A stretch of 64,000 nucleotides of DNA from Devosia elaeis (GCF_001650025.1 NZ_LVVY01000086.1:1-64000), one strand, 5' to 3'. Shown: positions 18,364 through 29,525, numbered from the stretch's first letter. Numbers and translations: made by a program. The notes: generated from the letters alone by a model not told the origin.

Positions 18364-19557
18364 TCAGTTCCCGATGGCCTTGACGATCTTCTGGGCGGCA
18401 TCGTCCAGGTCGTCGGCCGAGATGACATTGAGCCCGCTCTGGTCGAGAATGGCCTTGCCTTCCTTGACATTGGTGCCTTCCAGGCGAACCACCAGCGGCA
18501 CTTCCAGGCCGACTTCCTTGACCGCGGCGATGACGCCCTCGGCAATGATGTCACAGCGCATGATGCCGCCGAAGATGTTGACCAGGATCCCCTTCACCGC
18601 CGGATCGGCCGTGATGATCTTGAACGCCGCGGTAACCTTCTCCTTGGACGCGCCGCCGCCCACATCGAGGAAATTGGCCGGCTCGGCGCCATAGAGCTTG
18701 ATGATGTCCATGGTGGCCATGGCCAGGCCCGCGCCGTTGACCATGCAGCCGATATTGCCGTCCAGCGCCACATAGGCGAGGTCGTATTTCGAGGCCTCGA
18801 TCTCCTTGGAATCCTCCTCGGTCAGATCGCGCAGCGGCTTGAGCTCGTCATGGCGGAAGGCCGCATTGTTGTCGAAGCTCACCTTGGCGTCGAGCACGCG
18901 CAGATGGCCGTCGGTCATCACGATCAGCGGATTGACCTCGAGCAGGCTCATGTCCTTCTCGGTGAAGGCCTTGTAGAGGATCGGGAAGAGGCTCTTGCCG
19001 TCTTCGGCGGCAGCACCGTCCAGAGCCAGGGCCGCATTGATCTTCTGCACATCGGCAGCGGTGACGCCGGCGACGGGATCGATGGCCACGGTGATGATCT
19101 TGTCCGGCGTATGCTCGGCAACGGCCTCGATATCCATGCCGCCTTCGGTGGACACCACGAAGGAAACGCGGCTGGTGGCGCGATCGACCAGCAGCGAGCA
19201 ATAGAGCTCGCGGGCGATATCGGCGCCATCCTCGATATAGAGGCGGTTGACCTGCTTGCCGGCCTCGCCGGTCTGCTTGGTCACCAGGGTATTGCCGAGC
19301 ATTTCGCGGGCATTGGCGATGACGTCCTCGACCGACTTGGCCAGGCGCACGCCGCCCTTGGCATCGGCGGGAAGCTCCTTGAACTTGCCCTTGCCGCGGC
19401 CGCCGGCATGGATCTGGCTCTTGACCACATAGAGCGGGCCCGGCAGCGACCTGGCGGCGGCTTCGGCCTCGTCGGCCGAAAAGATGGCCACGCCGGAAGC
19501 GACGGGCGCGCCATATTCCTTCAGCAGCGCCTTGGCCTGGTGTTCATGGATATTCAT
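18364..19557 (-). CDS. sucC: succinyl-CoA ligase beta subunit
   Basis: Nucleotide-binding subunit of succinyl-CoA synthetase, 397 residues, the standard length. The ATP-grasp domain begins with [16 protein letters not shown], carries the [14 protein letters not shown] loop, and the C-terminal CoA-ligase domain has NFLDVGGGA and [10 protein letters not shown]. Start ATG 19557 is fixed by the invariant N-terminus. It follows mdh by 90 bp, with a terminator-like hairpin between. Confidence 0.96.
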   Translation of the reverse strand: MNIHEHQAKALLKEYGAPVASGVAIFSADEAEAAARSLPGPLYVVKSQIHAGGRGKGKFKELPADAKGGVRLAKSVEDVIANAREMLGNTLVTKQTGEAGKQVNRLYIEDGADIARELYCSLLVDRATSRVSFVVSTEGGMDIEAVAEHTPDKIITVAIDPVAGVTAADVQKINAALALDGAAAEDGKSLFPILYKAFTEKDMSLLEVNPLIVMTDGHLRVLDAKVSFDNNAAFRHDELKPLRDLTEEDSKEIEASKYDLAYVALDGNIGCMVNGAGLAMATMDIIKLYGAEPANFLDVGGGASKEKVTAAFKIITADPAVKGILVNIFGGIMRCDIIAEGVIAAVKEVGLEVPLVVRLEGTNVKEGKAILDQSGLNVISADDLDDAAQKIVKAIGN

Positions 19558-19613
19558 GCTTTTCCCCTTGGATGGGCAGTCAGTAATCCGGCATTTCTGG
19601 AGCCGGAAAGCCA

Positions 19614-19640
19614 AAAGCCGCCGGCGGCGCCAGCGGCTTT
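19614..19640 (-). terminator. terminator-like hairpin after mdh
   Basis: On the minus strand AAAGCCGC pairs with GCGGCTTT (19614-19621 with 19633-19640) around an 11-base GC-rich loop, then TTGG. The T tract is weak, so partial read-through into sucC is likely. Confidence 0.5.
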
Positions 19641-19647
19641 GAATGCG

Positions 19648-20616
<969 letters not shown>

Positions 20617-20773
20617 TCATCCCAGACTGCGTTGAATTGGCGCACGTCTTAACCCTAGCGGCAAGGCCGGGCAAGTGAACCCTTCGTCGTAAACGGCAAA
20701 ACGGCCTTGCTCATGGGCGATGGGGGTATGCCGGATGGGCAAAGGGGCGTCGCAGCTTGTCCTACACCGTCTT

Positions 20774-20919
20774 CCCTTCTCCCCTTGAGGGAGAAGGTGC
20801 CCGAAGGGCGGATGAGGGGTTCGGGACTATCCAGCAGCTTCGATTTTGCTGATAGGCCGGAACCCCTCACCCGTCTCGCGCTACGCGCGATCCACCCTCT
20901 CCCTCAAGGGGAGAGGGAA
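20774..20919. repeat. CCTCTCCC-type palindromic repeat at the zapE 3' end
   Basis: Two hairpins, CTTCTCCC...GGGAGAAG and CTCTCCC...GGGAGAG, flank paired ACCCCTC/GAGGGGT arms. This is most of the 293-bp gap between mdh and zapE, and it runs into the last codons and stop of zapE. The rest of the gap (20611-20773) holds the mdh upstream region; I saw no clear promoter boxes there. Confidence 0.75.
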
Positions 20920-22052
20920 GGCTCCGTGCCCACCGCGTCCCGCAGCCCCTTGCCCAGATAGTCTTCCGACTGCATTTCCGTCAGTCGTGACAATGTGCGC
21001 TGGAATTCGAAGGCGGTTCTGTCGTCCGCGCCTAATTGCTCCAGCGGCACAGCGAAGCTGGCCGCCAGTTTCACGCCCCGGTCATAGAGCGAATCGATAA
21101 GCAGGATAAAGCGTTTGGCGGCGTCGGATCGCGTCCGGTCCATCTGCGGAATATTGTCGATGACCAGCGAGTCGAACTTGTGGGCGATGCGCACGAAATC
21201 GCGTGTGCCCAGCGGCTTCTCGCACAGGTCGGCGAAGCCGAACCGCGCCGCGCCCATGGCCATGAGCGGCACCGCGATCTGCCGGCCGATGCTGTCGACC
21301 TGCCCCGGAACACCCTGCTCGCCCCCGGTGATGCGCAGCCACAGGCGGTCCATGACGGCTTGCACTTCGGGACCGATGCCGAAGGCATAGACCTGCTGGC
21401 CGGCAAATTTCAACCGGCGGTAGTCCTGCTCGGAGGGCAGCGCGGCCACCAGTGTCTGCTCCTGGAGCAGCTTGATGAACGGCAGGAAGAGCTGGCGGTT
21501 GAGGCCATCCTTGTAGAGTCCGTCCGGCGGCACGTTGGAGGTGGCCACCAGCGTCACGCCGCCGGCAAAGAGCTTGCCGAACAGCCGATCGAGCAGCATG
21601 GCATTGGTGATGTCATGCACATGGAACTCATCCAGGCACAGCACGCGCAGGCCGGATTTGAGAATCGGCCGCACCACCGCCTCCACGGGATCGGCATTGT
21701 CGTCCCGCCCCCTGGCCGACTTGCGGAAAGCAGCGATGCCGACATGCACCTCGTCCATGAATTCATGGAAATGCAGGCGCCGCTTTTCCGGGAACGGGAC
21801 AGCGGCGAAGAACAGGTCCATGAGCATGGTCTTGCCCCGCCCCACCTCGCCATGGAGATAGAGCCCGCGCACCGGCCGGCTCTTCTCGAAAAAGCCGAAC
21901 AGGCGTTTCGGCCGGGCAGCGAGGAGATCAGCAAGAACGCGATCGAGCGCGCCCGCCGCATCGCGCTGCGCCGGATCGGAGGTCAGCGCGCCCCGAGCGA
22001 CGAGATCGTCATAGGCGGCGCGGACGGGGTTTTTATTGGCTGAACCGGGCAT
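20904..22052 (-). CDS. zapE: ZapE/AFG1-family ATPase
   Basis: P-loop ATPase of 382 residues, bacterial relative of mitochondrial AFG1. E. coli ZapE acts at the division septum, and the family is linked to membrane-protein turnover. The Walker A motif GEVGRGKT is near residue 75, followed by LHFHEFMDEVH, the Walker B LCLDEFHVHD and TSNVPPDGLYKDGLNR, all family landmarks. Start ATG 22052 follows a palindromic repeat. The frame is open upstream through that repeat. The last residues (SLSP) and the stop are encoded by the repeat at 20774-20919, so the native C-terminus may have been altered. Confidence 0.9.
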   Translation of the reverse strand: MPGSANKNPVRAAYDDLVARGALTSDPAQRDAAGALDRVLADLLAARPKRLFGFFEKSRPVRGLYLHGEVGRGKTMLMDLFFAAVPFPEKRRLHFHEFMDEVHVGIAAFRKSARGRDDNADPVEAVVRPILKSGLRVLCLDEFHVHDITNAMLLDRLFGKLFAGGVTLVATSNVPPDGLYKDGLNRQLFLPFIKLLQEQTLVAALPSEQDYRRLKFAGQQVYAFGIGPEVQAVMDRLWLRITGGEQGVPGQVDSIGRQIAVPLMAMGAARFGFADLCEKPLGTRDFVRIAHKFDSLVIDNIPQMDRTRSDAAKRFILLIDSLYDRGVKLAASFAVPLEQLGADDRTAFEFQRTLSRLTEMQSEDYLGKGLRDAVGTEPSLSP

Positions 22053-22059
22053 TCTCAGA

Positions 22060-22150
22060 GACCTCATCCTGAGCTTGTCGAAGGACGAGGTCGTGCGCGC
22101 CGAAGCCTCGAATTCCCGACCTCGTGGTTCGACAAGCTCACCATGAGGTC
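22060..22150. repeat. GACCTCATCCTGAG palindromic repeat, copy 1
   Basis: A long imperfect inverted repeat: GACCTCATCCTGAGCTTGTC at one end and GACAAGCTCACCATGAGGTC at the other, with ACGAGGTCG and CGACCTCGT forming the inner stem. A second copy is at 36976-37066. This one lies immediately upstream of the zapE start codon. Confidence 0.85.
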
Positions 22151-22221
22151 TTCGATGCGGAGTGCTGTCGGAAGTTGGCCCTCGGGTCAAGCCCGAGGGC
22201 GGTCGGTGGATTGAGGCAACA

Positions 22222-22249
22222 AAAGAAAGCCGGCCCAATGGACCGGCTT
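22222..22249 (-). terminator. rho-independent terminator after the Omp19-like gene
   Basis: On the minus strand AAGCCGG pairs with CCGGCTT (22227-22233 with 22243-22249; the stem continues TCCA/TGGG with mismatch) and is followed by TCTTTT. It begins 8 bp after the gene's stop. Confidence 0.8.
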
Positions 22250-22256
22250 GCCGTGG

Positions 22257-22868
22257 CTAGCGGGCCATGGAGACGGCCTGGCCGCCGCTGATCGTGCCGA
22301 TATAGCGGCCGGCGCTGGGGGCCATGAAGGCGGCGATATTGCCGTTATCATCGTAAAGCTGGAGCTGGCTGCCGACCTGCTGCCAACCAGTGACGGAGGC
22401 AATCTGGGGCACGGTGCAGCCGGGGGCCGAAGCGCGATAATAATTGGTGCCGGTCTTGGCGGTGAGCGGCAGGTTCAGCCGGCAGGTCTGGCCGGCAGCC
22501 GTGACGTTCCAGGCGCCCTCGGGACCGACGGAAACGCCGGTCGACATCGGCTGGCCGAGCGTGGTGATCGACCCCGCGCCGGTGCCGGCGACCTGGGTGC
22601 TGCCGCCGACCTGCGTGCTCGCAGCCTGCTGGCCACCCAGGACCGGCTGGCCGGAAAGACCGGGAGCCGGCGTGCCGGTGGCGCCGCCCAGGGGCGGCAA
22701 CGTGTTCTGCTGCACCGTCGAGGACTGCACAGGCTGGGCCTGCTGGGGCTGACCCACGACGTTGAGATTGGCGGTATTGGTCCGGCTCGATGGCGAGCAG
22801 GCCGCCACCAAGAGGGCAAACATTGCCAGGCCGGCCATGGACGAAGCGCCGCGCTTCCAATCCTGCAT
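22257..22868 (-). CDS. AprI/Inh (Omp19-like) protease-inhibitor lipoprotein
   Basis: Predicted lipoprotein of 203 residues. The signal sequence ends in a lipobox (LLVAAC, Cys24). A Gln/Ser/Thr/Gly-rich linker of about 95 residues follows, then a C-terminal beta-barrel domain: WNVTAAGQTCRLNL, a second Cys in SAPGCTVPQIASVTGWQQVG, and a final LQLYDDNGN...AGRYIGTI repeat. This is the pattern of AprI/Inh metalloprotease inhibitors and of Brucella Omp19. The two Cys residues probably form the family disulfide. Likely anchored in the outer membrane. It has its own terminator. Confidence 0.85.
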   Translation of the reverse strand: MQDWKRGASSMAGLAMFALLVAACSPSSRTNTANLNVVGQPQQAQPVQSSTVQQNTLPPLGGATGTPAPGLSGQPVLGGQQAASTQVGGSTQVAGTGAGSITTLGQPMSTGVSVGPEGAWNVTAAGQTCRLNLPLTAKTGTNYYRASAPGCTVPQIASVTGWQQVGSQLQLYDDNGNIAAFMAPSAGRYIGTISGGQAVSMAR

Positions 22869-22991
22869 TGATCACTCCTGCCGCAAAGGCTTAATGAACA
22901 TTAATACTTGTGGCGGCTTATATCGCAAAGCCCCCGCCCGGTTCAATCGCCCAACCCGCACTCTCTGCCATTTCATGCCATTGTGGCCGTT

Positions 22992-23225
22992 TTACGGGGC
23001 GGGCTGGCCCATATCCTTGAGCAATTCGCCCGCCAGAAGCATGGCATCTGCCGCCTCCTCCTCGGGCACTTCCAGAATGAACCCTTCAGGACCGAAAAGG
23101 TTCGGCACGCCCGGCAGCCCGCCCTCGCGCGGCTCCAGCGGGTGAAAGCCATGCGCCCGCAACGCAACGAGCAGGATGCGCGCCTGCGACTGGTTCTTCA
23201 CCTGGGCGACGGGGGCGAAACGCAT
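22992..23225 (-). CDS. DUF2007 domain protein
   Basis: Short protein of 77 residues matching the DUF2007 fold (a small alpha/beta domain annotated as a putative signal-transducing protein). It opens with MRFAPVAQVKNQSQARILLVAL and has the GVPNLFGPEGFILEVPEE segment where family members often carry a G-x-Y/F-I-x-V strand. ATG 23225 has AGGAG about 8 nt upstream. The frame is open to 23402, but that part overlaps the divergent yejB control region. Function unknown. Confidence 0.75.
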   Translation of the reverse strand: MRFAPVAQVKNQSQARILLVALRAHGFHPLEPREGGLPGVPNLFGPEGFILEVPEEEAADAMLLAGELLKDMGQPAP

Positions 23226-23452
23226 GAGGCGGCTCCTGGAGCTTTCGAGTGGTCCGGACCATTCATAGCCGCCGGGCCATGCCCGCGATAGAAAAAACGC
23301 CGCCTGCCCGCGCCCGTCGCCGGGATGTGACATCGGCCGGGCCATCTTTGCGATTGCCAAGCCGTCATCGAAATGTTGCACTTGGGGCTGACCTCGCCGC
23401 ATGGTGATTTGCCCGTCGCCGGTGCGGCGGCATCGGTTTGGCCGGAGCAGGA

Positions 23453-24547
23453 ATGGGCGCCTATATCATCCGCCGTCTCTTGCTGATGATTCCGACTGTG
23501 TTCGGCATCATGGTCTTGTCGTTTCTCATCACCCAATTCGCCCCCGGCGGACCGGTCGAGCAGGCCCTGGCCAATATTTCGGGCATGGGCGGCGGCGTCC
23601 AGGAACGCATCAGCGGCGGCGGCACCGGAGATTTCGTCGCCCAGCAGGGCCAGCAGCCGACTTCGGGCTATCGCGGCAGCCAGGGCCTGCCGCCCGAACT
23701 GGTATCGCGGATCGAAAAGCAGTTCGGCTTCGACAAGCCCCCGCTCGAACGCTTCGTCTCGATGATCGGCAATTACCTGCGCTTCGATTTCGGCCAGAGC
23801 TATTACCGCGACATTTCCGTGATCGATCTTATCAAGGAAAAGATGCCGGTCTCGATCTCGCTGGGCCTGTGGATGACGCTGATCGCCTATGGCGTCTCGA
23901 TTCCGCTGGGCATCGCCAAGGCGCGGCGCGACGGCTCCCGCTTCGATGTCTGGACCTCGACCATCATCATCATCGGCTATGCGGTGCCCGGTTTCCTCGT
24001 CGCCATCGCGCTGGTCGTACTCTTTGCCGGCGGCTCCTTCTGGTCGATCTTTCCGCTGCGGGGCCTCACCTCCCCGGGCTGGGAGCATTTTCCCTGGTGG
24101 CGGCAGGTGCTGGACTATTTCTGGCACCTGGTCCTGCCCATCACCGCCATGGGCCTGGGCGCCTTCGCCACCGCCACCATGCTGACCAAGAATTCCTTCC
24201 TCGACGAGATCGGCAAGCAATATGTGGTGACGGCGCGGGCCAAGGGGCTGACCGAGCGCCGGGTGCTCTACGGCCATGTCTTCCGCAATGCCATGATGCT
24301 GATCATTGCCGGCTTTCCCGGCGCTTTTATCGGTGTGTTCTTCGGCGGCTCGCTCCTGATCGAGACCATCTTCTCGCTCGACGGCCTGGGGCTGCTCGGC
24401 TTCCAATCGGTGGTGACGCGGGATTATCCGGTGGTCTTTGCCACGCTCTACATCTTCTCCCTGCTCGGCCTGATCATCGGGCTGATCTCCGACCTGGCCT
24501 ATATGTGGGTCGATCCCCGGCTCGATTTCGAAAGCCGCGACGTATGA
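23453..24547 (+). CDS. yejB: YejB-type peptide ABC transporter permease
   Basis: Inner-membrane permease of 364 residues of the oligopeptide (DppB/OppB) class. The N-terminal YIIRRLLLMIPTVFGIMVLSF segment and a long periplasmic loop rich in Gly (about 40-100) are typical of YejB. The EAA-type loop reads YVVTARAKGLTERRVLYGHVFRNAM. Yej systems import peptides such as microcin C-like compounds. Start ATG 23453 is set by the conserved start and a nearby GGAG. It overlaps yejE by four bases. Upstream, the divergent DUF2007 gene shares the control region. Confidence 0.9.
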   Translation: MGAYIIRRLLLMIPTVFGIMVLSFLITQFAPGGPVEQALANISGMGGGVQERISGGGTGDFVAQQGQQPTSGYRGSQGLPPELVSRIEKQFGFDKPPLERFVSMIGNYLRFDFGQSYYRDISVIDLIKEKMPVSISLGLWMTLIAYGVSIPLGIAKARRDGSRFDVWTSTIIIIGYAVPGFLVAIALVVLFAGGSFWSIFPLRGLTSPGWEHFPWWRQVLDYFWHLVLPITAMGLGAFATATMLTKNSFLDEIGKQYVVTARAKGLTERRVLYGHVFRNAMMLIIAGFPGAFIGVFFGGSLLIETIFSLDGLGLLGFQSVVTRDYPVVFATLYIFSLLGLIIGLISDLAYMWVDPRLDFESRDV

Positions 24548-25638
24548 GCCTGTCGCCGCTCAACCAGCGCCGGCTCGCCAATTTCCGCGCCAATGGCCGC
24601 GGCTGGTGGAGCCTGTGGATTTTCCTCTTGCTCTTCATCGTGACGCTGGGCGCCGAATTCCTCGCCAATGACCGGCCCATCCTCGTCTCCTACAAGGGCG
24701 AGCTGATGGTGCCCGCGCTGGTCGACTATCCTGAATCCAAATTCGGCGGCTTCTTCGCCAGCACCAATTTCCGCGACACCTTCATTGCCGGGGAAATCGA
24801 GGCCAATGGCTGGATGATCTGGCCGCCGGTGCGGTTCAGCTACGGCACGGTGGACCCCTATATCGCCTTTTCCGGAGCCAATCCGCCGAGCTGGATGCTG
24901 AGCCGGGAGACCATCTGCCAGCGCTATCCGCTGGGCGTGGACGATCCCGATTGCGTGCCCGGCAATTACCATTACCTGGGCACCGACGATCGCGGCCGCG
25001 ACGTGCTGGCCCGGCTGATCTACGGCTTTCGCATCTCCATCCTGTTCGGGCTGGTGCTCACCGCCGCCTCCTCGGTGATCGGGGTGGCGGCCGGCGCGGT
25101 GCAGGGCTATTTCGGCGGCTGGGTCGATCTCATCGCCCAGCGGCTGATCGAAATCTGGACCTCGGTGCCCTCGCTCTACCTGCTGCTGATCATTTCTTCG
25201 GTGATCGCGCCCAGCTTCTGGGTGCTGCTGGGCATATTGCTCCTGTTTTCCTGGGTGACGCTGGTGGGCATCGTGCGGGCCGAATTCCTGCGCGCCCGCA
25301 ATTTCGAATATGTCAGCGCCGCGCGCGCCCTGGGCGTCTCCAACCTCACCATCATGTGGCGGCACCTCTTGCCCAACGCCATGGTGGCGACGCTGACCTT
25401 CATGCCCTTCATTCTCTCCGGCTCGGTGGCGACGCTCACCTCGCTGGATTTCCTCGGCTTCGGCCTGCCGCCCGGCTCCCCCTCGCTGGGCGAGCTGCTG
25501 GCCCAGGGCAAGAACAACCTCCAGGCGCCCTGGCTGGGCCTCACCGGCTTTTTCACCATCGCCATCATCATGACGCTGCTGGTCTTTATCGGCGAGGCGG
25601 TGCGCGATGCCTTCGATCCGCGGAAGACCTTCCGATGA
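24544..25638 (+). CDS. yejE: YejE-type peptide ABC transporter permease
   Basis: Second permease, 364 residues. The first helix (WWSLWIFLLLFIVTLGAEF) is followed by a periplasmic domain of about 120 residues containing paired Cys (ICQRYPLGVDDPDC), which is YejE-like, and then a DppC-type core with HYLGTDDRGRDVLARL and the EYVSAARALGVSNLTIMWRHLLPNA EAA loop. ATG 24544 overlaps the yejB stop (ATGA), and its own stop overlaps yejF in the same way, so the three genes are translationally coupled. Confidence 0.92.
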   Translation: MSLSPLNQRRLANFRANGRGWWSLWIFLLLFIVTLGAEFLANDRPILVSYKGELMVPALVDYPESKFGGFFASTNFRDTFIAGEIEANGWMIWPPVRFSYGTVDPYIAFSGANPPSWMLSRETICQRYPLGVDDPDCVPGNYHYLGTDDRGRDVLARLIYGFRISILFGLVLTAASSVIGVAAGAVQGYFGGWVDLIAQRLIEIWTSVPSLYLLLIISSVIAPSFWVLLGILLLFSWVTLVGIVRAEFLRARNFEYVSAARALGVSNLTIMWRHLLPNAMVATLTFMPFILSGSVATLTSLDFLGFGLPPGSPSLGELLAQGKNNLQAPWLGLTGFFTIAIIMTLLVFIGEAVRDAFDPRKTFR

Positions 25639-27266
25639 GCGCGCTGCTTTCCGTCCGCGATCTCGACATCGGTTTCGGCCCCTTCGCCGCGACGAAGAAG
25701 GTTTCTTTCGACATCGCGCCCGGCGAGACCATGGCGCTGGTGGGCGAGAGCGGTTCGGGCAAATCGGTGACGGCGCTCTCGGTGCTGCGGCTGCTGCCGC
25801 CATCGGCGCAGCTCTCGGGATCGATCCGCTTCGACGGGGAAGAATTGATAAGCGCCAGCGAAGCCGCCCTGCGCGGCGTGCGCGGCAACGATGTCGGCAT
25901 GATCTTCCAGGAGCCGATGTCCTCGCTCAACCCGGTGCACACGATCGGCCGGCAGGTGGCCGAAGTTCTGATGCTGCACCAGGGCCTGCGCCCCAATGCC
26001 GCCCGCGCCCGCGTGGTGGATTTGCTCGAAGCGGTCGGACTGCCCGATCCGGCCCGGCGGCTCGACGACTATCCGCACCAGCTTTCCGGCGGGCAGCGCC
26101 AGCGGGTGATGATCGCCATGGCCCTGGCCAATGATCCGAAATTGCTGATCGCCGACGAGCCGACCACGGCGCTGGACGTGACGGTGCAGGCGCAAATCCT
26201 GGCGCTGCTGAAGGACCTGCAGCGCCGGAACGGCATGGCCATGCTGTTCATCACCCACGATCTCAACATCGTCCGGCGCATCGCCGACCGGGTCTGCGTG
26301 ATGAAGGATGGCGAGATCGTCGAGACCGGGCCGGTGGAAACCATCTTCGCCGACCCGCACCATGCCTATACCCGCCACCTCCTGGCAACGGAACCGCGCG
26401 GCACGGCGCTGGCGCCGCTGGCGGACGCGCCAAGCGTGCTGGAAGCGGAAGACCTCAAGGTCTGGTTCCCCATCAAGCGTGGATTGCTGCGGCGGACGAT
26501 CGGCCATATCCGCGCCGTGGACGGGGTGAGCCTTTCCATCCGCAAGGGCGAAACGCTGGGCGTGGTGGGCGAAAGCGGCTCGGGCAAGTCCTCGCTCGGC
26601 TATGCGCTTCTGCGACTCATCCCGTCCCGGGGCCGCATCGTGGCGCTGGGCCATCGGATCGATGAGCGCTCCTGGCGGGCGCTGCGGCCCTTGCGAAAAC
26701 AGATGCAGATCGTGTTCCAGGACCCCTTCGGCTCGCTGAGTCCGCGCCTATCGGTCACCCAGATCGTCGAGGAAGGGTTGCGCGTGCACATGCCGCGGCT
26801 CAAGCCGGCGGAGCGCGCCGAAAAGGTAGCCGCGGCCCTGCGCGAAGTGGGCCTTGACCCGGAAACCGCCCATCGCTATCCGCACGAATTTTCCGGCGGT
26901 CAGCGCCAGCGCATCGCCATTGCCCGCGCCCTGGTGCTGGAGCCGGACCTGGTGGTGCTGGACGAGCCGACCTCGGCGCTGGACGTCTCCATCCAGGCCC
27001 AGGTGATCGACCTGCTGCGCGCCGTGCAGCAGAAACGCGGCCTCAGCTATCTCTTCATCAGCCACGATCTCAAGGTGGTGCGCGCCCTGGCCCATCGCCT
27101 GATCGTCATGCGCAATGGAATTGTGGTGGAGGAAGGCCTGGCCGCCGACATCTTCGCCGCGCCGCACGAGGATTATACCCGCCAGCTCATGGCCGCCGCC
27201 TTCGATATCGCCGCCCCGGAAAGCGTGAAGCCCGATGGATTGCCGACAAACCCGGCCAGCGACTAA
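25635..27266 (+). CDS. yejF: YejF-type fused ABC ATPase
   Basis: Two complete ATPase domains in 543 residues. Domain 1 has Walker A GESGSGKS (about 37-44), signature [10 protein letters not shown] and Walker B LLIADEP. Domain 2 has GESGSGKS again (about 315), FSGGQRQRI and LVVLDEP. This fused arrangement is characteristic of YejF, where one protein energises both permease subunits. ATG 25635 overlaps the yejE stop by four bases. yejA follows 18 bp downstream. Confidence 0.95.
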   Translation: MSALLSVRDLDIGFGPFAATKKVSFDIAPGETMALVGESGSGKSVTALSVLRLLPPSAQLSGSIRFDGEELISASEAALRGVRGNDVGMIFQEPMSSLNPVHTIGRQVAEVLMLHQGLRPNAARARVVDLLEAVGLPDPARRLDDYPHQLSGGQRQRVMIAMALANDPKLLIADEPTTALDVTVQAQILALLKDLQRRNGMAMLFITHDLNIVRRIADRVCVMKDGEIVETGPVETIFADPHHAYTRHLLATEPRGTALAPLADAPSVLEAEDLKVWFPIKRGLLRRTIGHIRAVDGVSLSIRKGETLGVVGESGSGKSSLGYALLRLIPSRGRIVALGHRIDERSWRALRPLRKQMQIVFQDPFGSLSPRLSVTQIVEEGLRVHMPRLKPAERAEKVAAALREVGLDPETAHRYPHEFSGGQRQRIAIARALVLEPDLVVLDEPTSALDVSIQAQVIDLLRAVQQKRGLSYLFISHDLKVVRALAHRLIVMRNGIVVEEGLAADIFAAPHEDYTRQLMAAAFDIAAPESVKPDGLPTNPASD

Positions 27267-27284
27267 GCTCCTGCCGAACACCAG

Positions 27285-29162
27285 ATGCGGAACCGCACCA
27301 TGACGCTCTCGACCAAGCTCGCCTCCCTCGCCCTTGCCGGATTGCTGGCCCTTGCCGGCCCGGCCCTGGCGCAGACGCCGACCGGCACCTGGGTCCACGC
27401 GGATTCGCTGACGGAAACCCCGAAATATCCCGAAGGCTTCACCCATTTCGACTACGTCAATCCCGAGGCGCCCAAGACCGGCACGGTGCGCATCGGCACC
27501 AATGGCACCTTCGACACCTTCAACCCGATCCTGCCCCAGGGCGCGGCGGCACGGGGCCTCGGCCTCGTCTACGAAACGCTGCTGACCCCTTCCATGGACG
27601 AGGTGAATACCTCCTATGGCCTATTGGCCGAGGCGATGAAGGTTGCCGACGATTACGGCGCGGTGACCTTCCGCATGGATCCCGAGGCCCGCTGGCATGA
27701 CGGCGAACCGGTGACGGCCGAGGACGTGGTCTGGTCGTTCGAAAAGGTGACCGAGCTCAGCCCGATCTATGCGCAATATTACGCCAATATCGTCAGCGCC
27801 GAGGTGACCGCGCCGGGCGAGGTCACCTTTACCTTCGACCAGAAAGGCAATCGCGAATTGCCGCACATTCTGGGCCAGCTCCTGGTGCTGCCGCAGCATT
27901 GGTGGGAAGGCACCGATGCCCAGGGCAAGGCGCGCAATATCGGCGCCTCCACGCTCGAATCGCCGCTGGGCTCAGGGCCGTACCGGCTCGCCAGTTTCGA
28001 TGCGGGCCGCACGATCACCTATGAGCACGTCGAGGATTACTGGGCCAAGGACCACCCCACCCAGGTCGGCACTAACAATTTCGACACCTACCGCGTCGAA
28101 TATTTCCTCGATGAATCGGTGTGGTTCGAAGCCTTCAAGGGCGACCAGTTCGATTGGTGGAGCGAATATACCGCCCGCCGCTGGGCCACCGGCTTCGACT
28201 TCCCCGCCGTGGCCGACGGCCGCGTGGTGCGCGAGGAATTCCAGCAGGATGGCAATGGCCGCGGCGAGATGACCGGTTTCATTCCCAATCTGCGGCGGGA
28301 CAAGTTCCAGGACGAGCGGGTGCGCGAGGCGCTGAACTATGCCTTCGATTTCGAGGAGCTCAACGCCACCGTGTTCTACGGACAATATGAGCGCATCGAC
28401 AGCTTCTTCTTCGGCCTGCCCTTCGCCTCGTCCGGCCTGCCGGAGGGGGAGGAGCTGGAGGTGCTCGAAAGCGTGCGCGACCTGGTGCCGGCATCGGTGT
28501 TCACCGAGCCCTATACCAATCCGATCGCGGGCGATCCGGCCCGGCTGCGCGCCAACCTGCGGACCGCTTTGACCCTGCTCAACGAGGCCGGCTACAACCT
28601 GGACGGCAACCGGCTGGTGGACGCCAACGGCACCCAGCTCGCCTTCGAAATCCTTATGCACCAGACCTCGCTGGAGCCCATCGCGCAAAATCTGATCACC
28701 AATCTGCGCCAGATCGGGGTGGCGGTGACGCTGCGCATGGTGGACACGCCGCAATATATCAACCGGCTCCGCAGCTTCGACTACGACGTGATCTATGCGA
28801 ACTGGGCACAATCCTTCTCCCCCGGCAACGAGCAGCGCTATTTCTTCGGCTCGAGCTCGGTCGATGAGGAAGGCTCGCAGAACTATGCCGGCATCGCCGA
28901 TCCGGGCGTCGACGCCTTGATCGACAAGCTGATCGTCGCCGATGACCGCGAGACCCAGCTTGCCGTAACGGCCGCCCTGGACCGCGTGCTGCTGCACCAT
29001 CATTACGTGGTGCCGGGCTATGCGCTCACCTATTCCCGCACCGCCCGCTGGGACCGCTTCAGCCGGCCCGAAACCCTGCCCGACTTCTCGAACGGCTTCC
29101 CCACCATCTGGTGGTGGGACGCCGAAAAGGCGGCAAGGACCGGCGGAGCCGGGGCGGAGTAG
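27285..29162 (+). CDS. yejA: YejA-type periplasmic peptide-binding protein
   Basis: Solute-binding protein (SBP_bac_5 family) of 625 residues with a signal peptide ending at PALAQ (about residue 29). Family landmarks: the FDTFNPILPQG segment, ARWHDGEPVTAEDVVWSFEK, SPLGSGPYRL and the C-terminal NGFPTIWWWD. Its length fits YejA rather than OppA. Here the binding protein is last (yejBEFA), whereas E. coli has it first. Two starts are possible, ATG 27285 or ATG 27300, five codons apart. It is followed by repeat DNA, with no clear terminator. Confidence 0.92.
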   Translation: MRNRTMTLSTKLASLALAGLLALAGPALAQTPTGTWVHADSLTETPKYPEGFTHFDYVNPEAPKTGTVRIGTNGTFDTFNPILPQGAAARGLGLVYETLLTPSMDEVNTSYGLLAEAMKVADDYGAVTFRMDPEARWHDGEPVTAEDVVWSFEKVTELSPIYAQYYANIVSAEVTAPGEVTFTFDQKGNRELPHILGQLLVLPQHWWEGTDAQGKARNIGASTLESPLGSGPYRLASFDAGRTITYEHVEDYWAKDHPTQVGTNNFDTYRVEYFLDESVWFEAFKGDQFDWWSEYTARRWATGFDFPAVADGRVVREEFQQDGNGRGEMTGFIPNLRRDKFQDERVREALNYAFDFEELNATVFYGQYERIDSFFFGLPFASSGLPEGEELEVLESVRDLVPASVFTEPYTNPIAGDPARLRANLRTALTLLNEAGYNLDGNRLVDANGTQLAFEILMHQTSLEPIAQNLITNLRQIGVAVTLRMVDTPQYINRLRSFDYDVIYANWAQSFSPGNEQRYFFGSSSVDEEGSQNYAGIADPGVDALIDKLIVADDRETQLAVTAALDRVLLHHHYVVPGYALTYSRTARWDRFSRPETLPDFSNGFPTIWWWDAEKAARTGGAGAE

Positions 29163-29525
29163 GACGCAGCAAGCTCGGCTCGTTCTTCCCCCTCCCCCTT
29201 GCGGGGAGGTTACGGCTCAATCCCCTCCCTCCTGGGGCACGGCTATCGCATATGGGCCGATAGGATCGAGGAGGCCATCCCCCTCCCCATCCCTCCCCGC
29301 AAGGGGGAGGGTGCCGAGCCGGTGTATGACGCAAAAACCTGCCCCAAACTGGATACAGCACCTCCCCCTTGACGGGGGAGGATGGGAGGGGGTGCCGGCA
29401 AGCACGAGACATTTGCCCATATTCGATAGCCCTGCCGTCAAGAGGAAGGGCGGACAGGAGCCGCGCCAGTCGTGTGGGCCGCAGCACATTGTCCGCCGCC
29501 ACCATCCTGCCCTCGGCTCGAAACC
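29163..29525. repeat. 363-bp intergenic block of CCTCCCC palindromic repeats
   Basis: Between yejA and tamB, which converge. From 29186 to 29396 it carries alternating CCTCCCC and GGGGAGG arms: CCCTTGCGGGGAGG near 29196, CCCTCCCCGCAAGGGGG near 29293, and CCTCCCCCTTGACGGGGGAGG near 29361. These could fold into several nested hairpins. The remaining bases (29397-29525) show nothing recognisable. Confidence 0.7.

Noticed and set aside
29186-29396. Possible CRISPR-like array of CCTCCCC repeats
   Set aside because: Repeats are unequal, palindromic and irregularly spaced, with no uniform spacers and no cas genes nearby.
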